Source: Ligustrum vulgare
Lineage: Eukaryota > Streptophyta > Magnoliopsida > Lamiales > Oleaceae
Direction of reading: 5' to 3'
Length of the DNA stretch: 64,000 nt
Assembly: GCA_963555705.1 (NCBI GenBank)
Contig: OY743177.1
Span: forward strand, 51,660,596-51,724,595
Shown here: positions 34,107-46,076 of the stretch, one piece after another
How positions within the stretch are numbered: position 1 is the first letter of the stretch
Layout of the letters: every line of letters begins with the position of its first letter
Translations under genes and position numbers: made by a program
The notes under the pieces: generated by a model
Told to the model about the DNA's origin: nothing
The model's input: only the letters and a program-made list of their open reading frames with translations
Database searches by the model: none

Positions 34107-35546
34107 TGATAAATGTATTTTATACACTTAAGGATATGTCAAAACGAGAATATATCATTGTGTTTTATGAATTTATTCTACCTAAATTGTTTTTAATTGT
34201 TGTTATTTCATATTTTATTCAAATAGAGGAATAAGGAAGCAATTGCGGGGAATAAAGGTCAAAAGTAGAAAAATTGAAGAGAAACAGAAGTTCTGGGGTC
34301 AAATTGCTCAAATCAAAAGTTGAGGATATACCGTGCAAATAAAATCAGGGGACTAACTTGAAAGGCAAGGAAAAGATGGAGAATCGCATCAAAAACTCAC
34401 TGATCGCGTACCATCCATTGCAGTGATCGCGACATGGGCGAAAAATTGAGGCTGGGATGAAACTGACCAAGCCACGCGATCGCTGGACCACCTACCACGC
34501 GATCGGTGTGGGCTTCTGATTGGGCCTAGTTTGGGCTTTTGTGCGCGATTTTGACAGATTTTACTCGGGAATTTAACCTAAGATATATATACAACGCTGT
34601 AGTCAACGAGAGGAGGACTTTTGCAGAGCCTAATACCAGAGAATTCGTAGCAATTCGACATCAATTTTGAGGGAGATTCAAGCACGGAAAAGCGGTGGAA
34701 GTTAGAAGATTAACACAGGAATTCAATTCTTGTTGCAAGACTTATTTTCTTGTCGTTAATTTCATAAATTCCATCATGTTTAATTTTTATTTATATTGTT
34801 TTTATCATTCATTGTAATGTGCAACTAATCTTAACGTTGGGATTCACGATGTAGCCTAGTCAATTACTTTAATTCCATATTTCTTATTTTAACGATTCAA
34901 TGCATGTGTTGATTTATTATTGTGTTTAATGCGTGAATGAACTGGCCACTCTTTCATGATTTCATGTGTTATTTCCATAATTCGAGGGGTGAGTTAATAA
35001 CATAGATCTAGGTAATAAATTCGTTAATTGAACGAGAGATAGAGATATACTCTTGTGATTAGTGCGGTAGCGTGTGAATTCTTGCATGTAATGCATCTAG
35101 ATAAGGAATATTCAGACCCGCTGTAGAGATACAAGGTTGACTTATTTAAGTAGGATTGATTTAAACTCGAGAGATGAATCTCAATTTGAATTAGTGAATT
35201 CGATCGAACACATATTTAGAAAATAAAATCTGGAATTAAAATTGATTTAATTGGCTAGGTGAACCCGTGAATCCCAACTACATTCAATAATATTTAAAAA
35301 ACAGTAGCAGTTTCAAACCTACATCTTGTGCAAAGGTTTAATCTTTTAGTCATCGTTCAAAATTTTAGTTTTAAAACAATCAAAACTCATTTCTTGATTC
35401 AAATAAAGATAAGAATTTACATATTTAGGTAATTAGTAAGCAGTCCTTGTGGGAACGATAATTCGGACTCTTAGGTCCATTTTAACTACTTCAAAACGAC
35501 CCGTACACTTATGGGGATATTTCACTTCACAAGATATTGGTGAACA
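34107..35546 (+). mobile_element. Family B solo LTR inside the viral block (TCGGG/TCGAG)
   Basis: It begins TGATAAATG and ends ...ATTGGTGAACA. The flanking five bases, TCGGG (34102-34106) and TCGAG (35547-35551), match at four of five positions. No internal region remains. It is homologous to 24646-26074 and to the fragment at 61071-61393. TGATCGCG words at 34401/34424 and CACGCGATCG words at 34473/34496 are each 23 bp apart, before a TATATATA box near 34580. It inserted after the virus did. Confidence 0.82.
34401..34590 (+). promoter_or_regulatory. GCGATCG-type dyad pairs and TATA box of family B LTR
   Basis: Two word pairs lie exactly 23 bp apart (34401/34424, 34473/34496), with a TATATATA sequence about 75 bases further on. 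The layout parallels the CGGCCG arrays with another palindrome. Confidence 0.5.
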
Positions 35547-35648
35547 TCGAGTAGTATTAATGTATGCATAATCATAAATCTTGGTGTATATACTATGTAT
35601 TTATTTTTATTTTTTGTCATATAGTATTTATCTTTTTGATCTGTCATA

Positions 35649-35662
35649 TGACACTGATACCA
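35649..35662 (-). other. Viral primer-binding site, tRNA-Met type
   Basis: The minus strand reads TGGTATCAGTGTCA, matching the initiator tRNA-Met complement TGGTATCAGAGC at 10 of 12 bases. It marks the conventional start of a caulimovirid genome, and the first ORF begins two bases later. Confidence 0.65.
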
Positions 35663-35905
35663 AACTGAGGGGGTACTATTATGAGTGAACAAAAATCAAA
35701 TAAAATCATATAAACAAAATTAATTAAAAGTATATAAATATAAAGTTTTAAGTACTAGATTGTAAATTTTCTAAATTTTAATAGGCATAGTTGAAATATG
35801 ATATTTAAGGGTATTTTTGGTAGTTCATTATGTCTAAGGCCATTTTCATAAGTTAATAACATTTTTGGTTATTTTCATAAAATGCCAATTTTTCTTGGTC
35901 TTTTT

Positions 35906-36613
35906 TAGGGGTGGGCAAAAAAAGGGGAATCGATGTGACCGAACCGGAACTGAACCGAAAAAATCGGAACCATATGGTTTTAAAAAAATAAAATAGGAAA
36001 TCGGTTTTGGAACCGAGAACCGATTGGTTTTCGGTTCAGTTCTCGGTTCCACCTTTATAACCGAAAAATCGAAGTTAGAACTAATCTTTTATCCTTGTTT
36101 ATTTTTTTATGGTCTTAATTGGTTGTCCTAAAACTAAAAATAAAAAAAAAAATTGTAATTTGTTTGGGTAAAGTGAAAATGATTAATTTCTTTTTATGAA
36201 CTTTGTTACGTCTCTACCTCATTGTAACCTCTAACTTCACACTGGAACTAAAATTCTTAATAAATGAAAATCGAATGAGACTAACTTATTAATAAACGAA
36301 GTTGTAAATGATCACGACGGAGTTAATTAAATATTTAAATACAAATATAAATTAATTAATAATAAGGCATTTAAAACTCATGATTATTGGCTCACTTCCC
36401 AAGACCTGATACTCCACGATAAGGCTCTCGAAAAAAATTATTATTGTAGAATCGAATTAGAACCGAAACCGAACCAAAATCGAATGGTTTGGTTCTGGTT
36501 TGGTTCTTACGATTCAATGGAATCGAATGATTTCATTTTACAAGAACCAAAAATGTATGGTTCGGTTACGATTCTTGAGATACCCGAACCGAACCACCCG
36601 ACGCCCATCCCTA
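35906..36613. mobile_element. Non-autonomous hAT element (708 bp) with 8-bp target duplication
   Basis: The ends TAGGGGTGGGC and GCCCATCCCTA are inverted repeats with one mismatch. Flanks GTCTTTTT (35898-35905) and GTCATTTT (36614-36621) match at seven of eight positions, the hAT target size. Subterminal DNA is packed with GAACCGAACC/GGTTCGGTT words in both orientations. There is no transposase. Confidence 0.85.
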
Positions 36614-36621
36614 GTCATTTT

Positions 36622-38427
36622 CATGGTATCCCACCTGCTTTTGGAACATGCCTCTTTCATATATATATATATATATTTATATATATTTCGTAGTCTCTTT
36701 TTCCCTGCTGATTAAGGTGAGTCTTCAATTTCAAATATTTGCTTGTATTTTTAGTGGTTTTCATATCACGATTTTTTTTTTTTTTTTTTTTTTTTTAGAG
36801 GATATAATTTTTAATCCCCCTCCCCACCTGGATCATAGTACTGGCGATCGGTTACACACTCCATAATTTTATTTCCATGTATCCTATTATCCTAACTTGC
36901 TTTTAAAGTTCCCAAATGCTGGTATGGTTGTAATTGTTTCGTACTTGGAGCTAATTTTTTTTTTTTTTTTTGTTTAAATCTTATGGAAGTATTTTGTTTT
37001 TTCCTTTTGACGATTTCAGAATATTAGTTACAATTTTTTTAGATAAGGTAGAAAAAAGTATTAAATTTGATTAGAAGTGATCATGTTTAGAATCTATTAT
37101 CTATATAATATGTTGCTTTTGTTGCTTATTAGTTCATTTCTTTGCAAAGTTCATGTTTAAAACCGGATCGAATTTATTCTAATTGGTATAGAAAGTGTTA
37201 GGGTCTAGATTTCATCTCCATGATCCTTGCATTAGAGTGCATAATTATGCCAATTCCTATATTGGACGCTTCCGGAAATGAGGAATTATTTTGTATTTTA
37301 AGCCTTTTGGAAAATTTCAAAAAATATTGAAAAAAGAACACTTATGAATAATTACAATTATTAATTAAAAAGTTATGGATTTCATAAAGTAATGAGAAAA
37401 TGCTATCTGAAGTATAGTATGGATATCCATGAATAAAACCCTGTTATTTTTTTACACTAGGTACACCAAGAGCTTTTTTTGTAATGTGATTTTTTTTTAC
37501 ATCGACTTTTCAAACTCAATTCCAATAATCAATTCTTAGTCAAGCCTAGAGTTTTTGACTTTTCAAACATTTCTAAGCATATATATATATATTGATATCA
37601 CATTACCAAACAGGCTCTAAGTAGACAAAAATGGATCATTGTAAACAAAATAGAATGTAAACATAAAAAGAATGCATGTACAACCAGAAAAATAAAATAA
37701 AATTTTGAGTTCTTTAAAGGTAATTTGATCTCCATGATGAGATATGGATGTCATCCAAGTTTTTCAATCTCTGACCTATGGTCAAGATAGTTCAATGTAT
37801 GTTTATGTGGATCATGAGGGGACAAGTGTTAATGTGCTATGTAGGATTTACTTCAAGGGGGTTTAATGTGATTTCTCCTTTTCTATTCGGTAAGAAAAAT
37901 TTGAAGTTCTAGAATAACAATCCTTTGATAGAGGGCTGTGAAGAAAAGAATATACAAATTAGCACCCTAAAAACATATCGCTTGGACTAGATGATGTTGC
38001 TTCTACTTTTTGTCTATGGGAATTAAACTATAGATAATTTTATAAGAATAAATATGTTATTGAATGTGATACTGTATAGTTTTCGTTTTATGATTCTTGT
38101 TTTCAGAATGATTTAATTTAATTGGTTTTTGGATGAATAAACTCTGAATCATTTTAGTTGTTTTCATTAATTGATTGAAGATTTCCCTGTTTGCCATCTT
38201 TGTTCTTTCTTTACTTTATGATCTTCACAAATTATGTTGAAGGCTTTTTCTGTTTCTAACTCATCAAATTGGCATCAGTAATGATTTTTTTCGACCTATG
38301 GAATCGGTCTTAGATTACTAGAAAATTGTTTCCCTGAACACGATCCATATGTCTGCACCATTTTATTTGTTAGTACACTTTCCTGCCTTTGACATATTCA
38401 CAATCATTTTGATAGACACGCTTTCTA
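36622..38427. other. Intergenic or intronic DNA upstream of the EDR2-like gene
   Basis: There is a TA repeat at 36658-36690, T runs near 36775-36796 and 36955-36971, and otherwise AT-rich sequence. I found no upstream START or PH exon for the EDR2-like gene here. Confidence 0.4.
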
Positions 38428-38958
38428 ATGGCCAATCTTGAAGAAAACCAGGAGTATGGGTGGATAGATAAAGTGAAATCTGAAGGTTCTAATCCACTAC
38501 TTGAGCCAGACCACTGTCCGAATGGTTGGGCTTCTCCTTCTGGACATGTTTTCAAGGTTAGAGGGCCTGAATATTTAACGACAAAGGCGCTAAGATTCCT
38601 GGTGGTGATTATCTTTTCAAGCCTCTTGGTTTTGACTGGATAATACAAAAAGTTGTGTTAGGGAAGCTCTTGATGATGAAATTTTAAAGGATCATAAAAA
38701 GCCTTTCGTTTGGGCTTTCAATTTGCAAGTCCCAAGGAAAACTACAGTGCTGTTGCATATTTTGTGAGTATGGAACCAATCACCGATGCCTCTTTGATGG
38801 ATCAGCTCCTAAAAGGGGACAATGGATTCAGGAATCCAAGATTAAAATTGATAGCCAATATTGTAAAAGGCCCATGGATTGTGAGAAAAGCAGTTGGAGA
38901 GATATTGGTCGAGCAGTTAATTGCAAATATTGTTTAGGAGAAAACTTCATTGAAGTTG

Positions 38959-38989
<31 letters not shown>

Positions 38990-39144
38990 CTTCAGTGGTT
39001 GCAAATGCGATTGTTCATCTAGCTTTTGGTTACATAACAACACTTGCTGACTTAGCTTTTCTCATAGAGGGTCAAACTCAATCAGAGCTTCCAGAAAGAA
39101 TATTAGGAGCCGTTAGATTTTCTGAGCTCAATACTTCTTCAGCA
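38428..39144 (+). pseudogene. EDR2-like DUF1336 gene, 5' part of disrupted copy
   Basis: The frame starts MANLEENQEYGW and reads NGWASPSGHVFKVRGPEYL, the usual opening of DUF1336. It then continues, with shifts near 38590, 38645 and 38730, through IPGGDYLF, KPFVWAFNLQVP, NGFRNPRLKLIANIV, VKGPWIVRKAVGE and ANAIVHLAFGYITTLADLAFLIEG to FSELNTSSA. EDR2-type proteins bind lipid and restrain defence-linked cell death; full EDR2 also has PH and START domains, absent here. A TA expansion (38959-38985) and a net 13-base loss near 38905 break the frame. Element IV begins right after it. Confidence 0.87.
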
Positions 39145-40719
39145 TGATGATGATACACTTATCCTAAAAGTAGGATTTTCATTGTTTGTTCAAGAACATT
39201 TGCTATTTATTTCGTTGTTATTTGTTTATATTTCAGGAATAATCCCAAAGTCGAGAAAGTAAAGGAAATGGAGCAAAAACAAGTCATTTGGAAGATGAAA
39301 AAGTTAAATTGTGAAAATCAAGAGTTGATGAAGTAAATCAAACGGTCAATTGGAAGAAAAGTCAAAAAAGGAACCAAATTGGAAGAAATTAAAAGTTGAA
39401 GACTAAAATATACAAATCAAATGAAGAAGGACCAAATTGCAAATACTCAATAATTGATTCGGATCATGATACGATACTTGAAGATTTCTAGGAGTTAATT
39501 GGATGCAATTAAAAGTCAAAAATGAATGGAATATAATAAGAATATTACCATAAATTCATTCCAATCATACAAGATTTTCGGGCAGATTTTTAGTCACGCT
39601 TTGAAATCTAATTTCGGGGCCGTAAACGTTCGAATTGGGAAAATCCTATTTCAAGAAGAATTGTATCCCTTTAAGTTATCTTTCAAACAAATTTTGAATC
39701 ACCTCAATAAGATAAGGGAATAAAAAGATATGACCAAAATACTGAATGTTGTGCAATGACAAAAAGATCTCCCGCGAAGGTAACTTTCCTTGTTCGATTG
39801 GAACTCTTTTGGAAGCCACTTTGGACGAGATTCTCAGCATTCTTCTCTCCCAAGTAACCTAAGTTCCGAGAACATCTATAAATACATTGCTTGGGGGTCT
39901 CCAATTGTCTTGTTCCATGCCAAAATGCTGTCAAAGTGTGAGGGATCCATGACACGCCAAGAACACAATTGAAGACCAAAGAACAAGAAGATGAATAAGG
40001 TGATATCCTTTTATTTTTCTTGTGATTTCTATTCAACTATGTTTCTAGGCTAGGTTAATTGTGTTGGAATTTTGATGAAATTTTGATTTCTTGACTCCAT
40101 GTTTTAATTTATTATTTATTTTATGCAATTTATGGGTTTGATGCAATTGATTCGTGCTTTGATTTTCATATAATTCTCTGACCAATTATTATGTGATTGA
40201 TTTTATGATTTCTTAAGTTCGAAAGATTAGGATTTCATTAAACTTGTTTCAATTGTCACAAAGTCCGATAGGGGATAGAAATATACTTCAATGCTTTGTG
40301 TTTTCTGCTATAGTATTCACAAATATTTTAATGCTTTCTTACACATTCAGATTCAACATAGAAATATAGTTGGGTCATGCGTAGGAATGTGTGTCAATAC
40401 TTGTCCGAAAGGGAGTTTTAACTACACTTGGAATATGGAAATTCAAAACCCATGAATTGTATTTAAATAATTTGGTTAAAATATGGATGATAGAGTCAAA
40501 ATGGATTCATGATTCTAACGCATTTATTTTCATAAGTTTTGAAATCAAATTTTTTATTCTTTAGTTTATCTTTATTCTAATTTTCAGAAACAAAAATTTC
40601 CAACTCAGTCAATTTTCTAGTTCCGGTTAAGGTTAATAATCCAAAAGAAAATTTACAACAATTTCTGTGGGATCAATACTTGGACTCACGTCCACTTTAT
40701 TACTTGTGGTTTAAATTTA
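39145..40719 (+). repeat. 5' LTR of element IV
   Basis: It aligns along its length with 46088-47685. The 3' copy has extra bases near the start and near the end (CGACCCGTGTACTTGCAG). A TATA-like CTATAAATAC lies near 39876. The right end is estimated. Confidence 0.8.
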
Positions 40720-41003
40720 TTTTTTGATTACTTTCACTAATTCGGACTTTTTACGCTTTATTTTTGTTTTATTTATTTATTTTTATTCTTATTTATTTTT
40801 GTTTTTGTTTTTATTTTATTTTAGGACTTTAAATTCTAATTTTAGTTTAGTCATTAGTTTCTTTAATTTTCTTTTAGTTGTGTATGTTACGTTCAAAGAA
40901 CGGAAATCTTTTCGTAGTTGACCCGGAAATAGAACGTATTTTACACCGTAGGTTAAGAGAAACTAGGGAACTAGATAAATAGAAAAATCAAAAAGAGGAA
41001 CAA

Positions 41004-42424
41004 ATGGCAAACAACAATCTGGTTTTACCTGGTGTTGACCCAGATGATGAGGGAAATAGACTTGTACGAGATTTCATGATCCCTCAAATTGTCCAAACCC
41101 AATCAAGCATAGCTTATCCACCTTTTGTCTTGTAAACTTCCAATTAAAGATCAATGTGATAAACATGTTTCAAAATGGACATCAATTCTATGGCAAACCC
41201 GATGAAAATCCACATGCACACGTGTCTAAATTTTTAGACATGTGTGAGCATTTTAAATATCAGGGCATTTCAGATGATGCCATCAAACTTAGGTTATTTC
41301 CATACACATTAAGAGATGGGAAAATAGATTGGTTAGACTCATGTCCTCTTGCAAGTATAACAACTTGGAATTACTTGGCTCAAAAATTTTGCACAAAATT
41401 CATGCCTCCAGCCAAAGTCACTAAACTCAGACATGACATAACAATTTTCCAACAATAAGAGACTGAATCATTTGATGAAGCATGGAGCAGGTTTAAAAGC
41501 ATTCTTAGAAAGTGCCCTCAACATGGACTACATAAAAATGAGCAGGTAAGGTACTTTTACATTGGTCTGCTCCCTCAATTCAAGAGTCTTGTTGACTCGT
41601 CTTCGAATGGATCAATAACTACCCTAACTCTTGATAGAGCGCTTGAACTATTTGAGAGAATAGCCAATACCAATGCAATGTGGGCATCTGAGAGAACAAT
41701 CCAAAAGAAACCAGCAGGAGTTTATGCAGTGGATGATGTTTCGACATTGTCTACTAAAATAGATTTTTTGATGAATTTCATACAAACCAACCATTTAGTG
41801 AAAAGTGTAGTAACTGGATGCAAGGAATGTGGGGCTAATAACAATACATCAGATTGTCCAATTCTGGCTAGTTAAGCTAAACATGTAAATTTCGTACAAG
41901 GGGGATACTGCCAAAATAATCCATATTCCAGCACTTACAATCCTAGTTGGAGAAATCACCCTAACTTCTCATGGAGGGATAATCAAAATGGAACAGGCCA
42001 GCAAGCCCCTCCACAACAAGTAGTGGAGAAGAAACCTCAACTTGAGGAGATGGTCATGAAATTGATGGAGAAGATTGACCGGTACATGAGCCAAACCAAT
42101 CAATTTATGGCTAAAACTGATCAGTTCATGATAAAAACTGACCAATTCATGAGGATGACTGAAGCTACATTACGAAATCATCAGGCTTCAATCAAAAACT
42201 TAGAAACCCAAGTTGGTCAGATAGCTCAGGCTTTAGCAAACAGAGCCCCCGGTACACTGCCTGGTAACATTGAGGTTAATCCTATGGTGCAAGTGATGGA
42301 AATCAAAACTGTTGAAAGAGAGGTAGATTTTGTGCCAGGAAGGATCACTTTTCCTCCATGTGACAGAGTTTATAAACCTCCTACTCCTTTTCCCCAAAGA
42401 CTGAAAGGTTGGAAAGAGAAATAA
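41004..42424 (+). pseudogene. gag of element IV, one frame with stops
   Basis: From ATG 41004 it reads MANNNLVLPGVD and stops at 41135. The main frame from 41156 runs INMFQNGHQFYGKPDENP, then LFPYTLRDGKIDWLDSCPLASITTW, NYLAQKFCTKFMPP, KCPQHGLHKNEQV and ELFERIANTN. It then has a degenerate finger (CKECGANNNTSDC, the His replaced by Asn), NPYSSTYNPSWRNHPNFSW, and a coiled stretch with repeated NQFM/DQFM. Stops at 41456, 41873 and 42422 are in the same frame, so decay is mostly by point mutation. Confidence 0.87.
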
Positions 42425-42588
42425 GGAGTAAATGCAATTACCACATGCAGTGGGGTGAAATTGCCTGAGATTCATGTTCAAAAGCCAGATGAAGAGAAAG
42501 GAAAACATGTTGAGGCCCCTGAAAAGTAATCTGATGAGAAGAAAGAGGGGAATGAGGTAAAATTGACAATTAAGCCTCATGAGTCCCC

Positions 42589-42706
42589 TATTCCATTCAT
42601 GTAAAGATTACAAAAGCCTAAGAAGGATCAGCAGTTCAATAAATTCCTATTCCATTCATGTAAAGATTACAAAAGCCTAAGAAGGATCAGCAGTTCAATA
42701 AATTTC
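42589..42706 (+). repeat. 59-bp tandem duplication in gag-protease linker
   Basis: TATTCCATTCATGTAAAG... is repeated at 42589 and 42648 with near identity. Because 59 is not a multiple of three, it shifts the downstream frame and separates gag from protease. Confidence 0.85.
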
Positions 42707-42906
42707 TCAACATGCTCAGAAAGGTGCACATTAACATTCATTTTCTAGAAGTCAGTACCCAGATCCCCAGCTATACCAAGTTCCTGAAAAAAATGATGTC
42801 AAGTAAGAGAAAACTTGAGGAACTTGAAGAGGTGTCACTGAATGAAGAGTGCAGTACCATCTTGCAACCAAAGCTGCCACCCAACCTGAGAGATCCAGGA
42901 AGTTCT

Positions 42907-43413
42907 TAGATTCCTTATACCATTGGTGACTTAAAATTTAACAAAGTTTTATGTGACCTTGGTGCAAGCATAAATTTGATGCATCTTTCAGTCTATATGA
43001 AGCTAGAATTAGGGGACCCAAAACCAAACTTAATCATCTTGCAGCTAGCTGATCACTCCATTCGATACCCATATAGAGTCATTGAGGATGTGCTGGTTAA
43101 AGTGGACAAATTCATATTCCCTGCTGACTTCGTAATTCTAGACATGGAGGAAGATAGTAAGGTATCACTGATTTTAGGCCGACCCTTTCTGGCTACTGCT
43201 AGAGCCTTTGTTGATGTGGAAAAGGGGGAGGTCATGCTTCGAGTAGAGGATGAGAAAGTAACATTTGACATGGTTCAACTAGTGAATGAAAATCCACTAC
43301 TTGAAAATTGTTCAAAAATTAAAGTGGCACAGCATCTTCATCTTTGGAAACAAACTGAGCATAGGGTCAAAACAAATGATAGGGCATCAACATCATGTTT
43401 CATGCCATCTTGA
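42907..43413 (+). pseudogene. Retropepsin-like protease of element IV
   Basis: It reads IPYTIGDLKFNKVLCDLGASINLM (active site near 42957), then YRVIEDVLVKVDKF, FPADFVILDME and LILGRPFLATARAFVDV, and stops at 43413. The sequence is open from the active site to the end. It is closely similar in pattern to the protease of element I. Confidence 0.87.
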
Positions 43414-46049
43414 ATAGTTTGCAAAAAAGTCTAACTCTAGACTTTAAATGAAGCGCTTGTTGGGAGGCAACCCAACTTTTCAATATCATTTTTCTTTAGT
43501 TGTTTTATTTATTTGCTTTTAAGTTGTTTAATTGATTTATAATTGTTTAGTTGCTTTTATGTTTCATTGCATCTTTAGTAGACTTGATACTTCACATTGC
43601 ATTTTAGGTTCACTAACATGTTTAGAATTCACTTTTTGACATGTTGGTTGCATTGCTGAAATCTTCATTGCACATATTTTTGCATGTTTTAGCATTTTTA
43701 GGATTCACTTGTTTTCTATTTGTGTAGTTGCTTTTCATCACAATATTCCACTTGATCACCTAGCTAAGGATATGTGCATATAATTTAGATGTTGGTTGCA
43801 TGTATTAGAAGGCAAAAAAGGGGTCCAAAACTCAAAAAATGAAAAAAAAAATAATAGGTTACTACCTTTAACACTGTGCGGTTGGACGGTGTGATAACTG
43901 TGCAGTCACACGGTTAGATTCTGGACAAAACTAGCAGTTTGATATATAATGCAACAACTTTCAATTTTTTTACACTTCCAACCCGTTTCTCTTCCCCCAA
44001 ATCACCCAACATTGAATCCCCAACTATTCCCCTATGTTTACATATTAACTCAAATCCACGTGTTGCATCATATTAAAAACATTCAAAAGGTATGGATTTA
44101 TTCACAACTTTACAAGATCATGCACAATTTGATGTTATTTTTATGTGAATTGTAAATTTTGGAAAAATGGAGATGGACTTAGGTTAGGATTGGAGATATT
44201 GAATTGTGAGTTCATAGGTGAAAATTTTTGGGTAATTCAAGTCTTCAACTCTATACAATTCTTTGATTTCTTAATATGAATGGAAGGTGTTTGATTAAAT
44301 GTCACAATGAATGTTTTGTTGAGATATTGCAATTCTTTTTGGATAATCAAATTCACTACATGTTATGCATCATTTTTGAATCATTTATTCATTATTTACA
44401 CTGATTTAAGGCATAAAACTCAACTTGGACATCATTGCACTACAAAACATCTCATTGCAAGGTCATTGCAGACACCATTGCACCACAGCCCAAATTTTCA
44501 GTTTCACCGCACCTACTTTGTCACATCTTTTCATGACCCATATGCACTCTAGCTGTGATGAATTATTAATATGTTGTAGACCAAGTTATGTACTTTCATA
44601 TGCCCGGAACATGTCTCAGAAAATTATCATTTTTCCGAGACGGTGTCAAGGGCTGAAAATCAGTGGTCGACCACTTTTCAAAAATTCCAAAATTTTTCTA
44701 TGTCTTAGTTTAGGTGTATTGTGTTGATTTTTTTTAGTTCTTATGTGATATTTATGCTTCTAATGATCATTAATTCCTATTTGCAAGGAACATATCAACA
44801 TGAGACACTCCAAGCTAAACTTGGATAAGAAAGAAAATGGTCGTATCATCCAACCAAACATTCAAGTCAAAACTTCAAAATGGGAACACCATCTCTCCAA
44901 ACTCGGGAAGTACATAAACCATCTTTATTATTTTTTGTTTATTTTATTTATTTGCTTTGAATACATTGAGGACAATGCATAGTTCTAGTTTGGGGTGGGA
45001 ATCTCATTCATGTGCTTTTATTTATGCATACGTTCGATTTTGGGTAGAAAATTCATAAAAATTTGAAAAAATCATAAAAAGTGAAAAATTTGAAAATTTT
45101 GTCGATTTATTTATTGCTTATGACATGATTTGAATTGAATTTTGTGCTTTAGTTAGAAAATTGAACAACTTGCAAACTAAAATTTTTCTTAACATTCATC
45201 CATGTAAGACTTTCATCGAATTTGAGCACATAGCCTCATTCGAATAATAACTTGTGTAGGAAGATGTTTGATACTTGTGGGGTAAACGTGTACACTTGGA
45301 ACATAGAACTGACTAAAAAAATCCCAAACCTAAAGAAAATTAGATCCTGACCTGAAATGTAGAACCAAATTGCTCAAGAAGCAGTTTGGGGCGGGAAGGT
45401 TGGTATGAGTAGGCATTGATAGATTGAAGATCTGAAGTTTTCATTTTCCAGCTGTAGTGTAAGGGGTTTTGATCAATAGGTATAAATCATAATAATCAGC
45501 ATAAAAACAGAAAAATACTGAAGGTCTTATTCTGCTCTTCAAATGTCTTTTTGACTCTAGTAATTAAGTTTGAGGGGTTCTCTGAACCTAGTACCCTAAC
45601 ACTTTATAAATTATTCTCGATGTGTCATGCCAACTTGTCTAATCCTAACTGCCTTGTGTGGAAAAATGCAATTTATACATGTTTAGAAACTACATCAATA
45701 GGAAAGACCTCAGGATATGAGAGAAAAAACAGTGATGTTGTAGTCATCCATGAGAGTGTAAGGAAATAAAAAGAAAATTATTGTTGACCACGTGGGATTC
45801 GGGCTTATTTTGCATGACAAGTATATTTTCACATGAGTTTGCATTCGATTTTTCGCAATTCACACACACACACACACAATGAAGTCGAGCATCGGATGAA
45901 TGAAAATATTTTATGTTGTTCATATTTATTTTCTAAAGTTAATTGTCAATTTAGATTGTTGAAGTATATGGTAAATGAGTTAACAAAAACAAAAACATTT
46001 GTTATTTGCATTTTTACATTTTTATTTTTTTTATAGTTTAGTTTTATTT
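43414..46049 (+). other. Non-coding 3' internal region of element IV
   Basis: It holds the AGGCAA hairpin (43459-43476), a GTGCGGTTGGACGGTGTG...GTGCAGTCACACGG dyad pair (43875-43920), four CATTGCA words near 44430-44500, and CATTG-AGGA-CAATG followed by GTTTGGGGTGGGA (44965-45000), a second purine tract. A (CA)n run lies at 45862-45879. No pol motif is seen. Confidence 0.6.
43459..43476 (+). other. Hairpin with AGGCAA loop, element IV
   Basis: GTTGGG-AGGCAA-CCCAAC has a perfect 6-bp stem and the same loop as 3322-3339. It begins about 45 bases after the protease stop. Confidence 0.65.
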
Positions 46050-46067
46050 TTGTTCGAGGAAGAACAA
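46050..46067 (+). other. Pre-PPT hairpin, element IV
   Basis: TTGTTC-GAGGAA-GAACAA forms a 6-bp stem 20 nt before the 3' LTR. It is weaker than the equivalents in elements I and III. Confidence 0.55.
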
Positions 46068-46076
46068 TAGTTCTAG

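Larger units (their letters stand above)
33906..35647 (-). pseudogene. N-terminal viral ORF, split by a solo LTR
   Basis: An ATG at 35647 lies just after the primer site. The frame is open to the solo LTR edge at 35547 and, when one target copy is counted, continues in the same phase from 34106 to a stop near 33906. A (TA)n run at about 34023-34054 adds a Tyr-Ile repeat. The product is unidentified, as first ORFs of these viruses often are. Confidence 0.55.
29149..35662 (-). mobile_element. Endogenous pararetrovirus (caulimovirid), minus strand, 5' two thirds
   Basis: Reading the minus strand from 35662: a tRNA-Met-like primer site, a short N-terminal ORF, a coiled-coil region, a coat-protein-like domain, a CCHC zinc finger, a 30K-type movement protein, a retropepsin-like domain, a second retropepsin just after a stop-start junction, and the first residues of RT. 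CP before MP resembles cavemoviruses and solendoviruses as I know them. The DNA is strongly AT-rich. Many stops and shifts break it, RT/RNase H and any 3' genes are absent, and a solo LTR splits its start. It is a decayed integrated copy, about 5.1 kb without the insert. Genus assignment is tentative. Confidence 0.85.
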
